In this document: in pieces, positions 36,197-45,567 of the stretch
Layout: each line of letters opens with the position of its first letter
Numbering within the stretch: position 1 is the stretch's first letter
From: Alkalibacillus filiformis
GTDB lineage: Bacteria > Bacillota > Bacilli > Bacillales > Alkalibacillaceae
Reading direction: 5' to 3'
Assembly: GCF_030814115.1 (NCBI RefSeq)
Contig: NZ_JAUSUP010000001.1
Location: 248,001 to 312,000, forward strand
DNA length: 64,000 nucleotides
Notes under the pieces: model-generated
Database searches by the model: none
What the model was told of the DNA's origin: nothing
What the model saw: only the letters and a program-made list of their open reading frames with translations
Position numbers and translations under genes: made by a program

Positions 36197-36916
36197 TTGC
36201 GTCGAATTTGGAATATGTTGCAACGTTTTTATTTAAAATTAATTGTTAAACTAAAAATTAAGCGAGATGAAATTTATTATATTGGAGGAAGTGAAGCACT
36301 ACCACCTCCTTTGTCAAAAGATGAAGAGCGACATGTGTTAGACCGAATGATGGAAGGAGATCAAGCAGCTAAATCAATGTTAATTGAACATAACTTGCGT
36401 TTAGTTGTTTATATAGCGAAGAAGTTTGAGAATACAGGTATTCATATTGAAGATTTAATTAGTATTGGTTCTATTGGACTTATAAAAGCAGTTAATACAT
36501 TTAATCCAGAAAAGAAAATTAAGTTAGCAACTTATGCATCGCGTTGTATCGAAAATGAGATTTTAATGTACTTAAGAAGAAATAATAAAAGAAAAACTGA
36601 AGTGTCATTTGATGAACCGTTAAATGTTGATTGGGATGGAAATGAGCTGTTATTATCAGATGTTTTAGGAACTGAAGAAGATATCATAACGAAAGATTTA
36701 GAGTCTTTTGTGGATAAAACTTTGTTAAAGTCAGCCTTATCTACGTTAAACGGTCGTGAGAAGCAAATTATGGAGATGCGTTTTGGCTTAAGTGGATATG
36801 AAGAACAAACACAAAAAGATGTTGCCGATCAATTAGGTATATCGCAATCTTATATTTCAAGGTTAGAAAAGAAAATAATTAGACGATTAAAACGAGAATT
36901 TAATAAAATGGTCTAA
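36197..36916 (+). CDS. sigE: RNA polymerase sporulation sigma factor sigma-E (pro form)
   Basis: 239 residues. The N-terminal pro-sequence (about 27 residues, [20 protein letters not shown]) is amphipathic and is followed by the conserved [18 protein letters not shown] cleavage region. Region 2 is [31 protein letters not shown] and region 4 is [27 protein letters not shown]. It directs early mother-cell genes. TTG 36197 follows AGAGGGGG. One base after spoIIGA, so translation is coupled. Confidence 0.96.
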   Translation: MRRIWNMLQRFYLKLIVKLKIKRDEIYYIGGSEALPPPLSKDEERHVLDRMMEGDQAAKSMLIEHNLRLVVYIAKKFENTGIHIEDLISIGSIGLIKAVNTFNPEKKIKLATYASRCIENEILMYLRRNNKRKTEVSFDEPLNVDWDGNELLLSDVLGTEEDIITKDLESFVDKTLLKSALSTLNGREKQIMEMRFGLSGYEEQTQKDVADQLGISQSYISRLEKKIIRRLKREFNKMV

Positions 36917-36921
36917 CCCTT

Positions 36922-36956
36922 ACAGCCCTTGGATTCAAATGATATTCAAGGGCTGT
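36922..36956 (+). terminator. Hairpin after sigE
   Basis: ACAGCCCTTG (36922-36931) pairs perfectly with CAAGGGCTGT (36947-36956). The downstream sequence is only weakly T-rich, so termination may be incomplete, as expected where some sigG message arises from spoIIG read-through. Confidence 0.65.
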
Positions 36957-36983
36957 GTTATGTCGTATTCTTTAAAGTTTATC

Positions 36984-37012
36984 GCATAAAAAATCCCATT
37001 CTGGAAAAAATG
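36984..37012 (+). promoter_or_regulatory. Sigma-F/sigma-G type promoter of sigG
   Basis: GCATA at 36984-36988 matches the -35 GYATA, and GGAAAAAATG at 37003-37012 matches the -10 GGNNANAHTR completely; the spacer is 14 bases, one shorter than usual. In B. subtilis sigG (spoIIIG) is transcribed by sigma-F in the forespore. Confidence 0.75.
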
Positions 37013-37046
37013 TAGATGACATCATCTCCAGGTGGGAGGGGCTAGC

Positions 37047-37829
37047 ATGACAAGAAATAAAGTTGAGATTTGTGGTGTTGATACGTCAAAGTTACCAGTG
37101 TTGAAAAATGATGAAATGAGGTTTTTATTTAAACGTTTACAATCAGGTGATGAACAAGCTAGAGAAGAGCTCGTTAACGGTAATTTACGTTTAGTATTAA
37201 GTGTTATTAAACGTTTTAATCATCGTGGAGAGAATGTTGATGACTTGTTTCAAGTTGGTTGTATCGGTTTAATGAAATCAATAGATAACTTTGACCTTAG
37301 CCAAAATGTTAAATTTTCAACCTATGCTGTACCGATGATAATCGGTGAGATTAGACGTTATCTAAGAGATAACAATCCAATCCGAGTTTCTCGTTCATTA
37401 CGTGATATTGCTTATAAGGCTTTGCAAGTAAGAGAAGATTTAATGAGTCAACGTTCTACTGAACCAACAACACAGGAGATTGCAAAAGAAATGGACATCC
37501 CTCATGAGGATATTATTTTTGCTTTAGATGCAATTCAAGATCCTGTGTCATTGTTTGAGCCAATTTATAATGACGGCAGTGACCCAATCTTTGTAATGGA
37601 TCAACTTAAGGACGATAAACAAAAAGACTCCTCTTGGTTAAATGAACTAGCAATTCGTGAAGGGATTAAAAAGTTAAATGAACGTGAGAAATTGATTATT
37701 AATCAAAGATTCTTTGAAGGTAAGACACAGATGGAAGTAGCTGATGAAATCGGTATATCGCAAGCTCAAGTGTCTAGGTTAGAAAAATCCGCAATTAAAG
37801 AAATGAATAAAACCGTATTAGACTCTTAA
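37047..37829 (+). CDS. sigG: RNA polymerase sporulation sigma factor sigma-G
   Basis: 260 residues beginning MTRNKVEICGVDTSKLPVLK, nearly invariant among sigma-G proteins. Region 2 is NLRLVLSVIKRFNHRGENVDDLFQVGCIGLMKSIDNF, region 4 has KTQMEVADEIGISQAQVSRLEKSAIKEM. It directs late forespore genes. ATG 37047 follows GGGAGGGG; GTG 37032 is rejected because it precedes the ribosome site. It has a sigma-F type promoter and its own terminator. Confidence 0.97.
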   Translation: MTRNKVEICGVDTSKLPVLKNDEMRFLFKRLQSGDEQAREELVNGNLRLVLSVIKRFNHRGENVDDLFQVGCIGLMKSIDNFDLSQNVKFSTYAVPMIIGEIRRYLRDNNPIRVSRSLRDIAYKALQVREDLMSQRSTEPTTQEIAKEMDIPHEDIIFALDAIQDPVSLFEPIYNDGSDPIFVMDQLKDDKQKDSSWLNELAIREGIKKLNEREKLIINQRFFEGKTQMEVADEIGISQAQVSRLEKSAIKEMNKTVLDS

Positions 37830-37837
37830 AATGTTAG

Positions 37838-37893
37838 ACCTCTATGTTGGACTTGTTATTAACTTGAAACGAGTTCAATATGGAGGTTTTTTT
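37838..37893 (+). terminator. Terminator after sigG
   Basis: The arms 37838-37857 and 37867-37887 pair over about 20 bases, with four or five G-U pairs, and are followed by TTTTTTT. Position and strength fit the end of the sigG message. Confidence 0.88.
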
Positions 37894-37940
37894 ATCGTGG
37901 TTCTCTTCATATAGTATTAATAGTGAGGAGGCGTGATTAT

Positions 37941-38183
37941 ATGTTATTGTCAGAATTACAAACAAAAGATATCATTGAGGTTGAGAACGGTGAAAAGATT
38001 GGCTTTATTAGCGACTTAGAATTAGATGTAACAGTAGGCGTTATACTGTCGTTAGTCGTCTCAGTAAAAGGAAAGTGGTTCGGCGTCTTTGGTGAACAAG
38101 AAGAGATTGCAATTTCTTGGTCTCAAATTGAAAAGATCGGCTCGGATGTCATATTAGTGAGAATGATGAAACATTCTCCTTAA
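37941..38183 (+). CDS. ylmC: YlmC/YmxH family sporulation protein (PRC-barrel)
   Basis: 80 residues; a PRC-barrel fold is suggested by LSELQTKDIIEVENGEKIGFISDLELD followed by ISWSQIEKIGSDVILV. It matches the YlmC/YmxH family found after sigG or near dapG in spore formers; the function is unknown. ATG 37941 follows GAGGAGGCGTG. ylmA and ylmB of B. subtilis are missing in front of it. Confidence 0.85.
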   Translation: MLLSELQTKDIIEVENGEKIGFISDLELDVTVGVILSLVVSVKGKWFGVFGEQEEIAISWSQIEKIGSDVILVRMMKHSP

Positions 38184-38210
38184 ATGAAATAAGAAAAATA
38201 GTGCGAAATG

Positions 38211-38219
38211 TGGTAAAAT
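38211..38219 (+). promoter_or_regulatory. Extended -10 promoter candidate for ylmD
   Basis: TGGTAAAAT at 38211-38219 is a TGN-extended -10; no convincing -35 is seen. It lies 21 bases before ylmD and could drive ylmD-ylmE-sepF-ylmG-ylmH. Confidence 0.4.
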
Positions 38220-38240
38220 ACTATATAGAGGAGTTCTACT

Positions 38241-39035
38241 ATGGCAGAAATTTTAGATTATAATTATACAAATCACCTCATTAATTCCAAGTGGAAAGAA
38301 CTCGGTTATACAGCAGGTTTTTCAACACGCCTAAATGGGTATAGTCATACACCCTATAACTCGTTGAATGTTGGTATTCACGTTAATGACAGAGTAGAAG
38401 ATGTTTTAAAAAACCGACAATACATAAGTGATCAAATTGAACAACCTTTAGATCAATGGTGCTGTTTAAAACAAGTTCACAGTACTAAAGTGATTGACTT
38501 AACTGAAATTGATTGCAATAAAGTTTCACACGACAAACCGGCTATAGATGCAGATGGGATGATTACCAATGATCCTAGTCATACATTAGTTACTTTTTAT
38601 GCAGACTGTGTTCCGCTTTATTTCATCGCGCCAGAGCGAGGCTGGATTGGATTAGCGCACGCAGGTTGGAAAGGAACGGTTGGTGGAATTAGTCACTATG
38701 TCATAGAAGCTCTCTTGTCTAAAGGTGTGCAATTAGAAGAAATAGAAGTCATGATCGGACCTTGTATCTCTCAAGATCACTATGAAGTTGACGAACGAGT
38801 GATTGAGCAAATCCCTCAAAAATACTATGAAGAAGTATTAAAACCTAGTCAACAAGAAGACCGTTATTTGCTCGACCTAAAAATGTTAAACTATTTATAT
38901 TTAAAAGAATTAGGTTTATTAACAAACCAAATTGAAATTTCTCAATACTGCACTTATGAAGATGAACAGCTCTTTTTTTCATTTAGAAGAGACAAAGGCC
39001 AAACGGGTAGAATGATGGCCTTTTTATCCTTATAA
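38241..39035 (+). CDS. pgeF: Multicopper-oxidase-like purine nucleoside phosphorylase YlmD (PgeF/YfiH family)
   Basis: 264 residues. LKQVHSTKV, TFYADCVPLYF and LAHAGWKGTVGGI contain the metal ligands (His, Cys, His) of the YfiH/DUF152 fold. The C-terminal IGPCISQDHYEVDERV is also typical. YfiH-family members have been shown to act on purine nucleosides; E. coli PgeF also edits a peptidoglycan precursor. Which applies here is unknown. First gene of the ylmD-E-sepF-G-H unit. Confidence 0.88.
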   Translation: MAEILDYNYTNHLINSKWKELGYTAGFSTRLNGYSHTPYNSLNVGIHVNDRVEDVLKNRQYISDQIEQPLDQWCCLKQVHSTKVIDLTEIDCNKVSHDKPAIDADGMITNDPSHTLVTFYADCVPLYFIAPERGWIGLAHAGWKGTVGGISHYVIEALLSKGVQLEEIEVMIGPCISQDHYEVDERVIEQIPQKYYEEVLKPSQQEDRYLLDLKMLNYLYLKELGLLTNQIEISQYCTYEDEQLFFSFRRDKGQTGRMMAFLSL

Positions 39036-39061
39036 AAATCGTAGCAAGGGTGTTGCACACA

Positions 39062-39739
39062 ATGTCAGTAAGTGAACGATATCAACAAATACAAGAAGAA
39101 ATTAAACAAATATGTGAACGCGTTGAGCGTAACCCTGCAGACATTCAAATAATTGCTGTTACGAAGTATGTTTCTAATGAAACAGCTCAAGAAGCAATTG
39201 ATGCTGGTGTACAGCATTTAGGTGAAAATCGTCTAGAAGGTTTTTTAGAGAAGTACGAATCGATTGGACAAGCTGCCAATTATCACTTTATTGGTACTCT
39301 ACAATCACGGAAAGTTAAAGGTATAATTGATTATGTCGATAGCATTCACTCATTAGACCGTAAATCATTAGCAAAAGAAATCAACAAAAGATCTAATCGA
39401 GAAGTTCCGTGTTTCGTGCAAGTTAATACGAGCGGTGAAGAGTCAAAACACGGCATAGAGCCAGAAGAGGTAGTTCCATTTATAGAAAGTCTAGCAAACT
39501 ATCCAAATGTTAAAGTCGTTGGATTAATGACGATGGCACCACTCACTGAAGATGAACAGTATATTAGGCAATGTTTTAGGAAATTAAGAGAAGTAAGAGA
39601 TGAAGTGCAATGTCACCAATTTCCTCATGCACCTTGTGATCAGTTATCGATGGGGATGAGTAATGATTATCATATCGCAATTGAAGAAGGTGCGACCCAT
39701 ATTCGTATAGGCTCAAAATTAGTTGGAAAAGAAGTATAG
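39062..39739 (+). CDS. ylmE: YggS-family pyridoxal phosphate homeostasis protein (YlmE)
   Basis: 225 residues, TIM-barrel PLP-binding protein. The cofactor lysine is in IIAVTKYVSNE, followed by HLGENRLEGFLEKYE and the phosphate site SMGMSNDYHIAIEEGATHIRIGS. The family maintains PLP balance and has no known catalytic role. ATG 39062 is preferred for its protein start MSVSERYQQ; GTG 39050 and TTG 39053 lie inside the AAGGGTG site. It is 12 bases before sepF. Confidence 0.9.
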   Translation: MSVSERYQQIQEEIKQICERVERNPADIQIIAVTKYVSNETAQEAIDAGVQHLGENRLEGFLEKYESIGQAANYHFIGTLQSRKVKGIIDYVDSIHSLDRKSLAKEINKRSNREVPCFVQVNTSGEESKHGIEPEEVVPFIESLANYPNVKVVGLMTMAPLTEDEQYIRQCFRKLREVRDEVQCHQFPHAPCDQLSMGMSNDYHIAIEEGATHIRIGSKLVGKEV

Positions 39740-39751
39740 GAGAGGATTCCG

Positions 39752-40195
39752 ATGAGTTTTAAAGACAAGTTCAAATCATTTTTTGACTTAGATGAACGAG
39801 CAACTTATGAAGAAACACCGAAACGTGAAGAACACGAAGTTGAACAAAAGGAAGAACCAGCAAAAAAATTCAAAAATCAAAATCAAGACAACGTCGTGAG
39901 CTTAACATCAATCCAAAACGATACAAAAATGGTCCTGTGTGAACCAGCTGATTTTGATGAAGCACAAGATATAGCTGATCATATTGTGAAGAAAAAATCA
40001 GTCGTCGTTAATCTACAAAGACTAGACCATCATACAAGTGTTCGTATTGTTGACTTTTTAAGTGGTACGGTCTATGCTTTAAGCGGCAATATACAAAAAC
40101 TCGGTCAACAAACTTTTCTATGTACACCAGATCACGTAGATATTTCAGGTAGTATTTCAGAACTGTTTAACGATTCGAGTTTCGATTATAAATAG
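39752..40195 (+). CDS. sepF: Cell division protein SepF
   Basis: 147 residues. The N-terminal amphipathic membrane helix is MSFKDKFKSFFDL, then an acidic linker and the SepF domain with VVNLQRLDHHTSVRIVDFLSGTVYALSG. SepF forms rings that bind the FtsZ tail and tether it to the membrane, overlapping FtsA in function. ATG 39752 follows AGGAGAGG. Typical position between ylmE and ylmG. Confidence 0.95.
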   Translation: MSFKDKFKSFFDLDERATYEETPKREEHEVEQKEEPAKKFKNQNQDNVVSLTSIQNDTKMVLCEPADFDEAQDIADHIVKKKSVVVNLQRLDHHTSVRIVDFLSGTVYALSGNIQKLGQQTFLCTPDHVDISGSISELFNDSSFDYK

Positions 40196-40212
40196 GAAAG
40201 GGTGTAAGGCGT

Positions 40213-40476
40213 GTGGATGCGTTACTAAGTTTAATATTATTAGGAGTTCAAATATATTCCTTTATGCTAATTGGTTATATTTTTATGTCATGGTTCCCTG
40301 GAGCTAGAGAATCACAATTTGGTCAGTTTTTAGCAAAAGCATGTGAACCGTATTTGGAACCATTTCGTAAGTTTGTTCCACCATTAGGAATGATCGATAT
40401 TTCGCCAATCGTTGCAATTATTACGTTACACTTAGCATCACAAGGACTTATTGTACTATTTGGCATGTTATTTTAA
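40213..40476 (+). CDS. ylmG: YggT family membrane protein YlmG
   Basis: 87 residues with two membrane helices (LLSLILLGVQIYSFMLIGYIFMSWF and IDISPIVAIITLHLASQGLIVLFGML) and the YggT pattern EPYLEPFRKFVPPLGMIDISPIVA. The family is linked to the cell envelope and division; no activity is known. GTG 40213 follows AAAGGGTGTAAGG. Confidence 0.92.
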   Translation: MDALLSLILLGVQIYSFMLIGYIFMSWFPGARESQFGQFLAKACEPYLEPFRKFVPPLGMIDISPIVAIITLHLASQGLIVLFGMLF

Positions 40477-40498
40477 TGATTAAAGGAAGAGGAAGGTC

Positions 40499-41272
40499 AT
40501 GGATTTATACCAGCACTTTCGCCCAGAGGAACAACCGTTCATAGATCAAGTATTAGACTGGAAAGATCAAGTCGAACGTAACTACGTACCAGTTGTTAGT
40601 GATTTTCTTGATCCAAGAGAACAATTGATTTTCAAGTCTATTATCGGACAGGATGAAAATTTGCAACTGTCTTTTAATGGCGGATATGAATATGCAGAAC
40701 GAAAAAGAGCTTTGTTGGCTCCTTTTTATGAAACGATCAACTTTAAAGATTTTAATATAAGCATCTTACAAGGTACATACGCGTCTAAGTTTGTATCACT
40801 TTCACACCGTGATTTGTTAGGCACAATCATGTCATTAGGCTTACATCGAAAAAAACTTGGTGACCTAGTAGTGAAGGATGGTCAATTTCAAATTATATGT
40901 GATCAAGACTTAGCGCTTTATTTGAAGATGAATGTAGAGAAGATAAAAAATACACGAATCACATTGAAAGAAGTTGATGAGGCAAATGTTTTAAAACCTG
41001 TTCATCATTGGCAAGACCAAGAAGGTACGGTCTCATCCACTAGACTTGATGTTGTTTTGAAAGAAATCTATCAAATCTCACGTCAAAAAGCTCAGACATA
41101 CATCGAGAAGGAAGCAGTTAAAGTCAATTATCGAATTGTCAATAACCCTTCCTTTCAATTAGAGTCTGGAGATTTAATATCTTTAAAGTCCTACGGAAGA
41201 AGTAAGATTGTCGACCTTTTAGGTGAGACGAGAAAAAACAAAGTTCGCATTAAAACTGCTAAATTAAAATAA
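40499..41272 (+). CDS. ylmH: RNA-binding S4-domain protein YlmH
   Basis: 257 residues. The N-terminal YlmH domain (FLDPREQLIFKSIIGQDENLQLSFNGGYEYAERKRALLAP) precedes a C-terminal S4 RNA-binding domain (STRLDVVLKEIYQISRQKAQTYIEKEAVKVNYR). In B. subtilis YlmH binds 50S subunits and supports ribosome-associated quality control. It is 22 bases after ylmG and 82 before divIVA. Confidence 0.92.
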   Translation: MDLYQHFRPEEQPFIDQVLDWKDQVERNYVPVVSDFLDPREQLIFKSIIGQDENLQLSFNGGYEYAERKRALLAPFYETINFKDFNISILQGTYASKFVSLSHRDLLGTIMSLGLHRKKLGDLVVKDGQFQIICDQDLALYLKMNVEKIKNTRITLKEVDEANVLKPVHHWQDQEGTVSSTRLDVVLKEIYQISRQKAQTYIEKEAVKVNYRIVNNPSFQLESGDLISLKSYGRSKIVDLLGETRKNKVRIKTAKLK

Positions 41273-41354
41273 TTGCAGAAGTTAGCAGGAGTATGAAACT
41301 TCTTGTCGAAATAATAAATTAAGGAAAAGCGCAAGAGCAATAGAGGGGGTTCGA

Positions 41355-41909
41355 ATGATGGGCATAACGCCATTAGATATTCATAATAAAGAGTTTACTA
41401 GAGCTTTTCGTGGCTATGATGAAGATGAAGTTAATGAATTTTTAGACCAAGTCATAAAAGACTTTGAAAAAGTGATTCGTGAGAAGAAAGCTTTAGAAGA
41501 ACGAGTTAATGAAAAAGAAGAGAAATTAGGTCACTTTAGTAACATTGAAGAGACTTTAAACCGCTCAATCCTTGTCGCTCAAGAGACGGCAGATGAAGTG
41601 AAAAATAATGCGAATAAAGAATCTAAGCTGATTATTAAAGAAGCAGAAAAGAATGCCGATCGAATTGTTAATGATGCATTAGCTAAGTCTCGTCAAGTTT
41701 CGATGGAAATTGAAGAGCTGAAAAAGCAAGCTAAAGTGTTCCGTACACGTCTAAAAATGTTAGTAGAAGCACAACTCGATATTATTGAGAATGAAGATTG
41801 GGAAGATCTGTTTGAAATTGATTCAGAAGAAGATGAAGATATGCAGTTAGAATCAAACTACCATAATCAAACAAACAGTTATCAAACTCACTCTAATTCT
41901 GAATCATAA
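41355..41909 (+). CDS. divIVA: Septum-site determining protein DivIVA
   Basis: 184 residues. The N-terminal lipid-binding domain reads GITPLDIHNKEFTRAFRGYDEDEVNEFLDQVIKDFE, after which a long coiled coil (to about 140) and a polar Asn/Ser-rich tail follow. It senses negative membrane curvature at poles and septa and recruits MinJ or chromosome-anchoring proteins. ATG 41355 or 41358, both behind AGAGGGGG. Typical position before ileS. Confidence 0.94.
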   Translation: MMGITPLDIHNKEFTRAFRGYDEDEVNEFLDQVIKDFEKVIREKKALEERVNEKEEKLGHFSNIEETLNRSILVAQETADEVKNNANKESKLIIKEAEKNADRIVNDALAKSRQVSMEIEELKKQAKVFRTRLKMLVEAQLDIIENEDWEDLFEIDSEEDEDMQLESNYHNQTNSYQTHSNSES

Positions 41910-41954
41910 TCACGTTTAAAAAGAAACATTAATATGTATAATGAATAATAAACC

Positions 41955-41983
41955 TTGACTTCATGAATGAAATTACCTATAAT
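41955..41983 (+). promoter_or_regulatory. Sigma-A promoter of ileS
   Basis: TTGACT at 41955-41960, a 17-base spacer and TATAAT at 41978-41983. It lies just upstream of the T-box leader. Confidence 0.87.
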
Positions 41984-41989
41984 TTTTAT

Positions 41990-42266
41990 CATGAAAATGA
42001 ACTTAACACATGTTGTGTTTATAAACTTAAAAGCGTCGATAGGAACAGTACTTAAAGTCAGTTGTTTAAGCGATCTAGGGACGGTGAGAGCCTAGTAACA
42101 ACCCTTTAAGGAAGATCATCCTTGAGCTTCCTTTTTGAACTTCAAAGTAGAAAAGGACGTGACATTCACGTTACGAATGCTAAGTGGAATGAACTATTTT
42201 GTTCATTCAATTAGGGTGGTACCGCGAACTTGTTCGTCCCTTTTTAGGGATGGGCAAGTTTTTTTG
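41990..42266 (+). promoter_or_regulatory. T-box leader of ileS (isoleucine)
   Basis: The T-box sequence AGGGTGGTACCGCG is at 42213-42226. Stem I contains the conserved GGGACGGTGAGAGCC (42078-42092) and the candidate specifier codon ATC at 42115-42117 in GAAGATCATCC. A terminator (arms near 42228-42242 and 42246-42260, then T7) follows. Uncharged isoleucine tRNA should stabilise the antiterminator and permit ileS transcription. The class is firm; the exact specifier would need folding. Confidence 0.93.
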
Positions 42267-42316
42267 TTTCTACAGATGTCTTTTAACAAGGTTTTATAAC
42301 TTTAAGGAGGATTTAT

Positions 42317-45064
42317 ATGAGCTACAAGGAAACGTTATTAATGCCCAAAACTGAGTTTCCGATGCGTGGTAATTTACCAAACCGTGAACCAGAAATGCAA
42401 AAAGCTTGGGATGAAAACAAGATTTATGAAAAAGTTCAAGAAAGAACAAAAAATCGACCACTGTTCATCTTACATGATGGTCCTCCGTATGCGAACGGTG
42501 ACCTTCATATGGGGCACGCTTTAAACAAAGTGTTAAAAGACTTTATCGTACGTTATAAGTCAATGTCAGGCTTTCATGCTCCGTACGTTCCTGGTTGGGA
42601 CACACACGGTTTACCAATTGAAACAGCCTTAACGAAAAAGAAGAAAATTGACCGCAAAAAGTTACCAATTGCTGAATTTAGAAAAATGTGCGAAGAATAT
42701 GCTTTACAACAATTAGATAACCAACGTACGCAATTTAAACAACTAGGTGTCCGTGGTGATTGGGGAAATCCTTATATTACATTGGATCCAGCTTTTGAAG
42801 CGCAGCAAATTAAAGTGTTTGGTGACATGGCAAAGCGTGGATATATTTATAAAGGTAAAAAACCTGTTTATTGGTCTCCTTCATCTGAATCAGCATTAGC
42901 AGAAGCTGAAATTGAGTACCAAGATAAACGTTCACCTTCAATTTATGTAGCTTTTGATGTTAAAGAAACTAATGGCGTATTAGAAGGTGATGAGAAATTC
43001 GTCATTTGGACGACGACACCTTGGACGATTCCAGCTAACTTAGCAATCGCTCTACACCCTGAAGTTACTTATGCTGTTGTAAGCACTGAACAAGGTAAAT
43101 TTATCATTGCAGAAGACCTGTTAGGTGAAGTCTCTGAAAAAGCTGATTGGGAAAATCCTTCAGTCGTTAAAACATACAAAGGTGAAGAATTAGAGCGCGT
43201 TGTTACTCAACATCCATTGTATGACCGCGATTCATTAGTCATTTTAGGAGATCACGTTACAACGGAGTCAGGTACAGGTTGTGTACACACAGCTCCTGGT
43301 CATGGTGAAGATGACTTTTGGATTGGAAAGCAATATGGGTTAGATGTCCTGTGCCCAGTTGATGAGAAAGGTGTATTCACTAGTGAAGCGCCAGGCTTTG
43401 AAGGTGAGTTTTATGATAAAGCTAACAAAGCGATCACTGAACAATTAGAGGAATCTGGTGCATTGTTAAAATTAGAATTTATGACACACTCATATCCTCA
43501 TGACTGGCGTACGAAGAAGCCAACGATTTTCCGTGCAACATCGCAATGGTTTGCATCAGTTAGCGATTTCCGTGATGAATTATTGCAAGCTATTAAAGAT
43601 GTTGATTGGCACCCTGAATGGGGTGAGACAAGGATGCACAACATGGTAAAAGACCGTGAAGACTGGTGCATTTCTCGTCAACGCGTATGGGGTGTACCAA
43701 TTCCTGTATTCTATGCGGAAAACGGTGAGGAAATTATTACTGATGAAACGATTGAACACGTTTCGAACTTGTTCCGTGAGCATGGTTCAAATATTTGGTT
43801 CGAAAAAGAAGCAAATGAACTATTACCAGAAGGTTTCACTCATCCGGGTAGTCCGAATGGTCAGTTTACGAAAGAAACAGACATTATGGATGTTTGGTTC
43901 GACTCTGGATCGACTCACCAAGCAGTTTTAGAAGAGCGTGAAGACTTATCTCGCCCGGCTGATTTATACTTAGAAGGTTCAGACCAATATCGTGGTTGGT
44001 TCAACTCTTCTTTAACGACGTCTGTTGCAATTACTGGTAAAGCACCTTATAAAGGTATTTTAAGTCACGGCTTTACTCTAGATGGAGATGGCCGTAAGAT
44101 GAGTAAATCATTAGGTAATGTGATGGTTCCTTCAAAAGTAATGAAGCAGTTAGGTGCAGATATTTTACGCTTATGGGTAGCAAGCACTGATTACGGTGCT
44201 GACGTTCGTGTATCCAATGAAATTTTAAAACAAGTTTCTGAAGTTTACCGTAAAATTAGAAATACGATGCGTTTCTTATTAGGTAATTTACATGATTTCG
44301 AACCAAGCACACACAAGCTAGCTGAAAGTGAATTAGAAGAAGTCGATCGTTATATGTTAATCCGTTTACAAGAAACGGTTGGTAAAGTACGAAAAGCATA
44401 TGACAACTATGAATTCTCAACGATTTATCATACGATTAATAACTTCTGTACAGTGGATTTAAGCGCATTCTACTTAGATTTCGCTAAAGATGTTTTATAC
44501 ATTGAGGAACCGGACAGTAAACGTCGTCGCAGTATTCAAACGGTATATCATGAAATCGTAGTCAGTCTTACACAACTACTGTCACCTATATTATCTCACA
44601 CGTCAGATGAAATTTGGGATTATATCCCTGGTGTCGAAGCTGAAAGTGTTCAGTTAACGGATCTACCAGAGGCTAGAACTGTAGAAGGTGAAGAAGAAAC
44701 GAAAGCTAAATGGCAACAATTAATGTCTATTCGTGAAGATGTTTTAAAAGCGTTAGAGGAAGCTCGTAACGATAAAGTGATCGGTAAATCACTAGAAGCT
44801 AAGGTGACGATTGTACCGAAAGATGAATCAACATTAGAATTACTTGAGTCAGTAGAAAACCTTCACCAATACTTAATTGTTTCAGAAGTCGAATTAACAA
44901 ACGATTATGAGACAGCTAAAGTTTTTGAAAATGTATCTGTCGCTGTTGAGAAGCATACTGGTGAAAAGTGTCAACGTTGTTGGGTTGCATCACATTCAGT
45001 AGGTGCTGACGATTCATACCCAGACTTATGTGAACGTTGTGCAAACACGGTCGTACAACTGTAA
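42317..45064 (+). CDS. ileS: Isoleucyl-tRNA synthetase
   Basis: 915 residues, class I synthetase. HMGH at 64-67 is the HIGH motif and KMSKS is in [13 protein letters not shown]. The editing (CP1) domain contains [17 protein letters not shown] and [16 protein letters not shown]. The C-terminal zinc finger is CQRCW...CERC. It charges tRNA-Ile. It is regulated by the T-box leader and ends with its own terminator. Confidence 0.97.
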   Translation: MSYKETLLMPKTEFPMRGNLPNREPEMQKAWDENKIYEKVQERTKNRPLFILHDGPPYANGDLHMGHALNKVLKDFIVRYKSMSGFHAPYVPGWDTHGLPIETALTKKKKIDRKKLPIAEFRKMCEEYALQQLDNQRTQFKQLGVRGDWGNPYITLDPAFEAQQIKVFGDMAKRGYIYKGKKPVYWSPSSESALAEAEIEYQDKRSPSIYVAFDVKETNGVLEGDEKFVIWTTTPWTIPANLAIALHPEVTYAVVSTEQGKFIIAEDLLGEVSEKADWENPSVVKTYKGEELERVVTQHPLYDRDSLVILGDHVTTESGTGCVHTAPGHGEDDFWIGKQYGLDVLCPVDEKGVFTSEAPGFEGEFYDKANKAITEQLEESGALLKLEFMTHSYPHDWRTKKPTIFRATSQWFASVSDFRDELLQAIKDVDWHPEWGETRMHNMVKDREDWCISRQRVWGVPIPVFYAENGEEIITDETIEHVSNLFREHGSNIWFEKEANELLPEGFTHPGSPNGQFTKETDIMDVWFDSGSTHQAVLEEREDLSRPADLYLEGSDQYRGWFNSSLTTSVAITGKAPYKGILSHGFTLDGDGRKMSKSLGNVMVPSKVMKQLGADILRLWVASTDYGADVRVSNEILKQVSEVYRKIRNTMRFLLGNLHDFEPSTHKLAESELEEVDRYMLIRLQETVGKVRKAYDNYEFSTIYHTINNFCTVDLSAFYLDFAKDVLYIEEPDSKRRRSIQTVYHEIVVSLTQLLSPILSHTSDEIWDYIPGVEAESVQLTDLPEARTVEGEEETKAKWQQLMSIREDVLKALEEARNDKVIGKSLEAKVTIVPKDESTLELLESVENLHQYLIVSEVELTNDYETAKVFENVSVAVEKHTGEKCQRCWVASHSVGADDSYPDLCERCANTVVQL

Positions 45065-45084
45065 ATGCAAATAACTTTTTTCAG

Positions 45085-45118
45085 AAAGGTGATCTCGTCT
45101 AATCGAGATCATCTTTTT
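45085..45118 (+). terminator. Terminator after ileS
   Basis: AAAGGTGATCTCG (45085-45097) pairs with CGAGATCATCTTT (45104-45116) with one G-U pair, followed by TTTTT. Confidence 0.88.
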
Positions 45119-45230
45119 GTATCTAGGAATGTCTTAGAGTAAACATATTTGGCTCTATACTAAATGTGGTGGTGTCCTTTATTACAACGGTCATTATAGA
45201 AGTTGATGAATGAACCGTTGGTTTGTGACT

Positions 45231-45400
45231 CGCTTTCGGCGGACGCTTGCACCTACAGGGCACAAGTGCAACATCTGCTCAAACTCCCTTCGGTTGTTTG
45301 TCGCAGTGTTTTCTATGCAGGGGCACGGCTTCAGCTAACTGGGGAAAGAAATGCACTTTCCCCAGTGGATCTTCAGCTCGAGCCGTGCCCGCGGAAAGCG
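45231..45400. repeat. GC-rich palindromic MITE-like element between ileS and lspA
   Basis: CGCTTTCGGCGG (45231-45242) and CCGCGGAAAGCG (45389-45400) are terminal inverted repeats with one mismatch. Inside, GGGCACGGCT (45321-45330) pairs with AGCCGTGCCC (45381-45390), and CTGGGGAAAG (45339-45348) with CTTTCCCCAG (45356-45365), making a long bipartite hairpin. The composition is clearly more GC-rich than its surroundings. The CGCTTTCCGCGG-like ends recall dispersed repeats in halophilic and alkaliphilic Bacillaceae (recollection, unverified). A 77-codon open frame over it is not a gene. ylyA of B. subtilis would be here. The rest of 45119-45567 holds only A/T-rich sequence and the lspA promoter. 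Confidence 0.7.
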
Positions 45401-45524
45401 AAGCGTTTTGATGTAGCGATGAAATGTATTCGTTAAAAGGATAATAAGTGGACGGTGTAAATCTTTACACCACCACATTTGAAATAGAACCACATAATTT
45501 TAAATCGTCTTTAAATTCGTTTTA

Positions 45525-45533
45525 TGGTAAAAT
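45525..45533 (+). promoter_or_regulatory. Extended -10 promoter candidate for lspA-rluD
   Basis: TGGTAAAAT at 45525-45533 within TTTATGGTAAAATGC. No good -35 is visible. It is 34 bases before lspA. Confidence 0.45.
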
Positions 45534-45567
45534 GCAATAGGAACGTTAAAGAGATGGAGGTAAACCA

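Noticed and set aside
41304-41310. Spo0A box TGTCGAA upstream of divIVA
   Set aside because: It is an exact 7-mer but alone; about eight chance hits are expected in 64 kb on both strands.
45203-45436. 77-codon open frame over the palindromic element
   Set aside because: It has no ribosome site, reads through inverted repeats and has a Cys/Arg-rich composition unlike neighbouring proteins.
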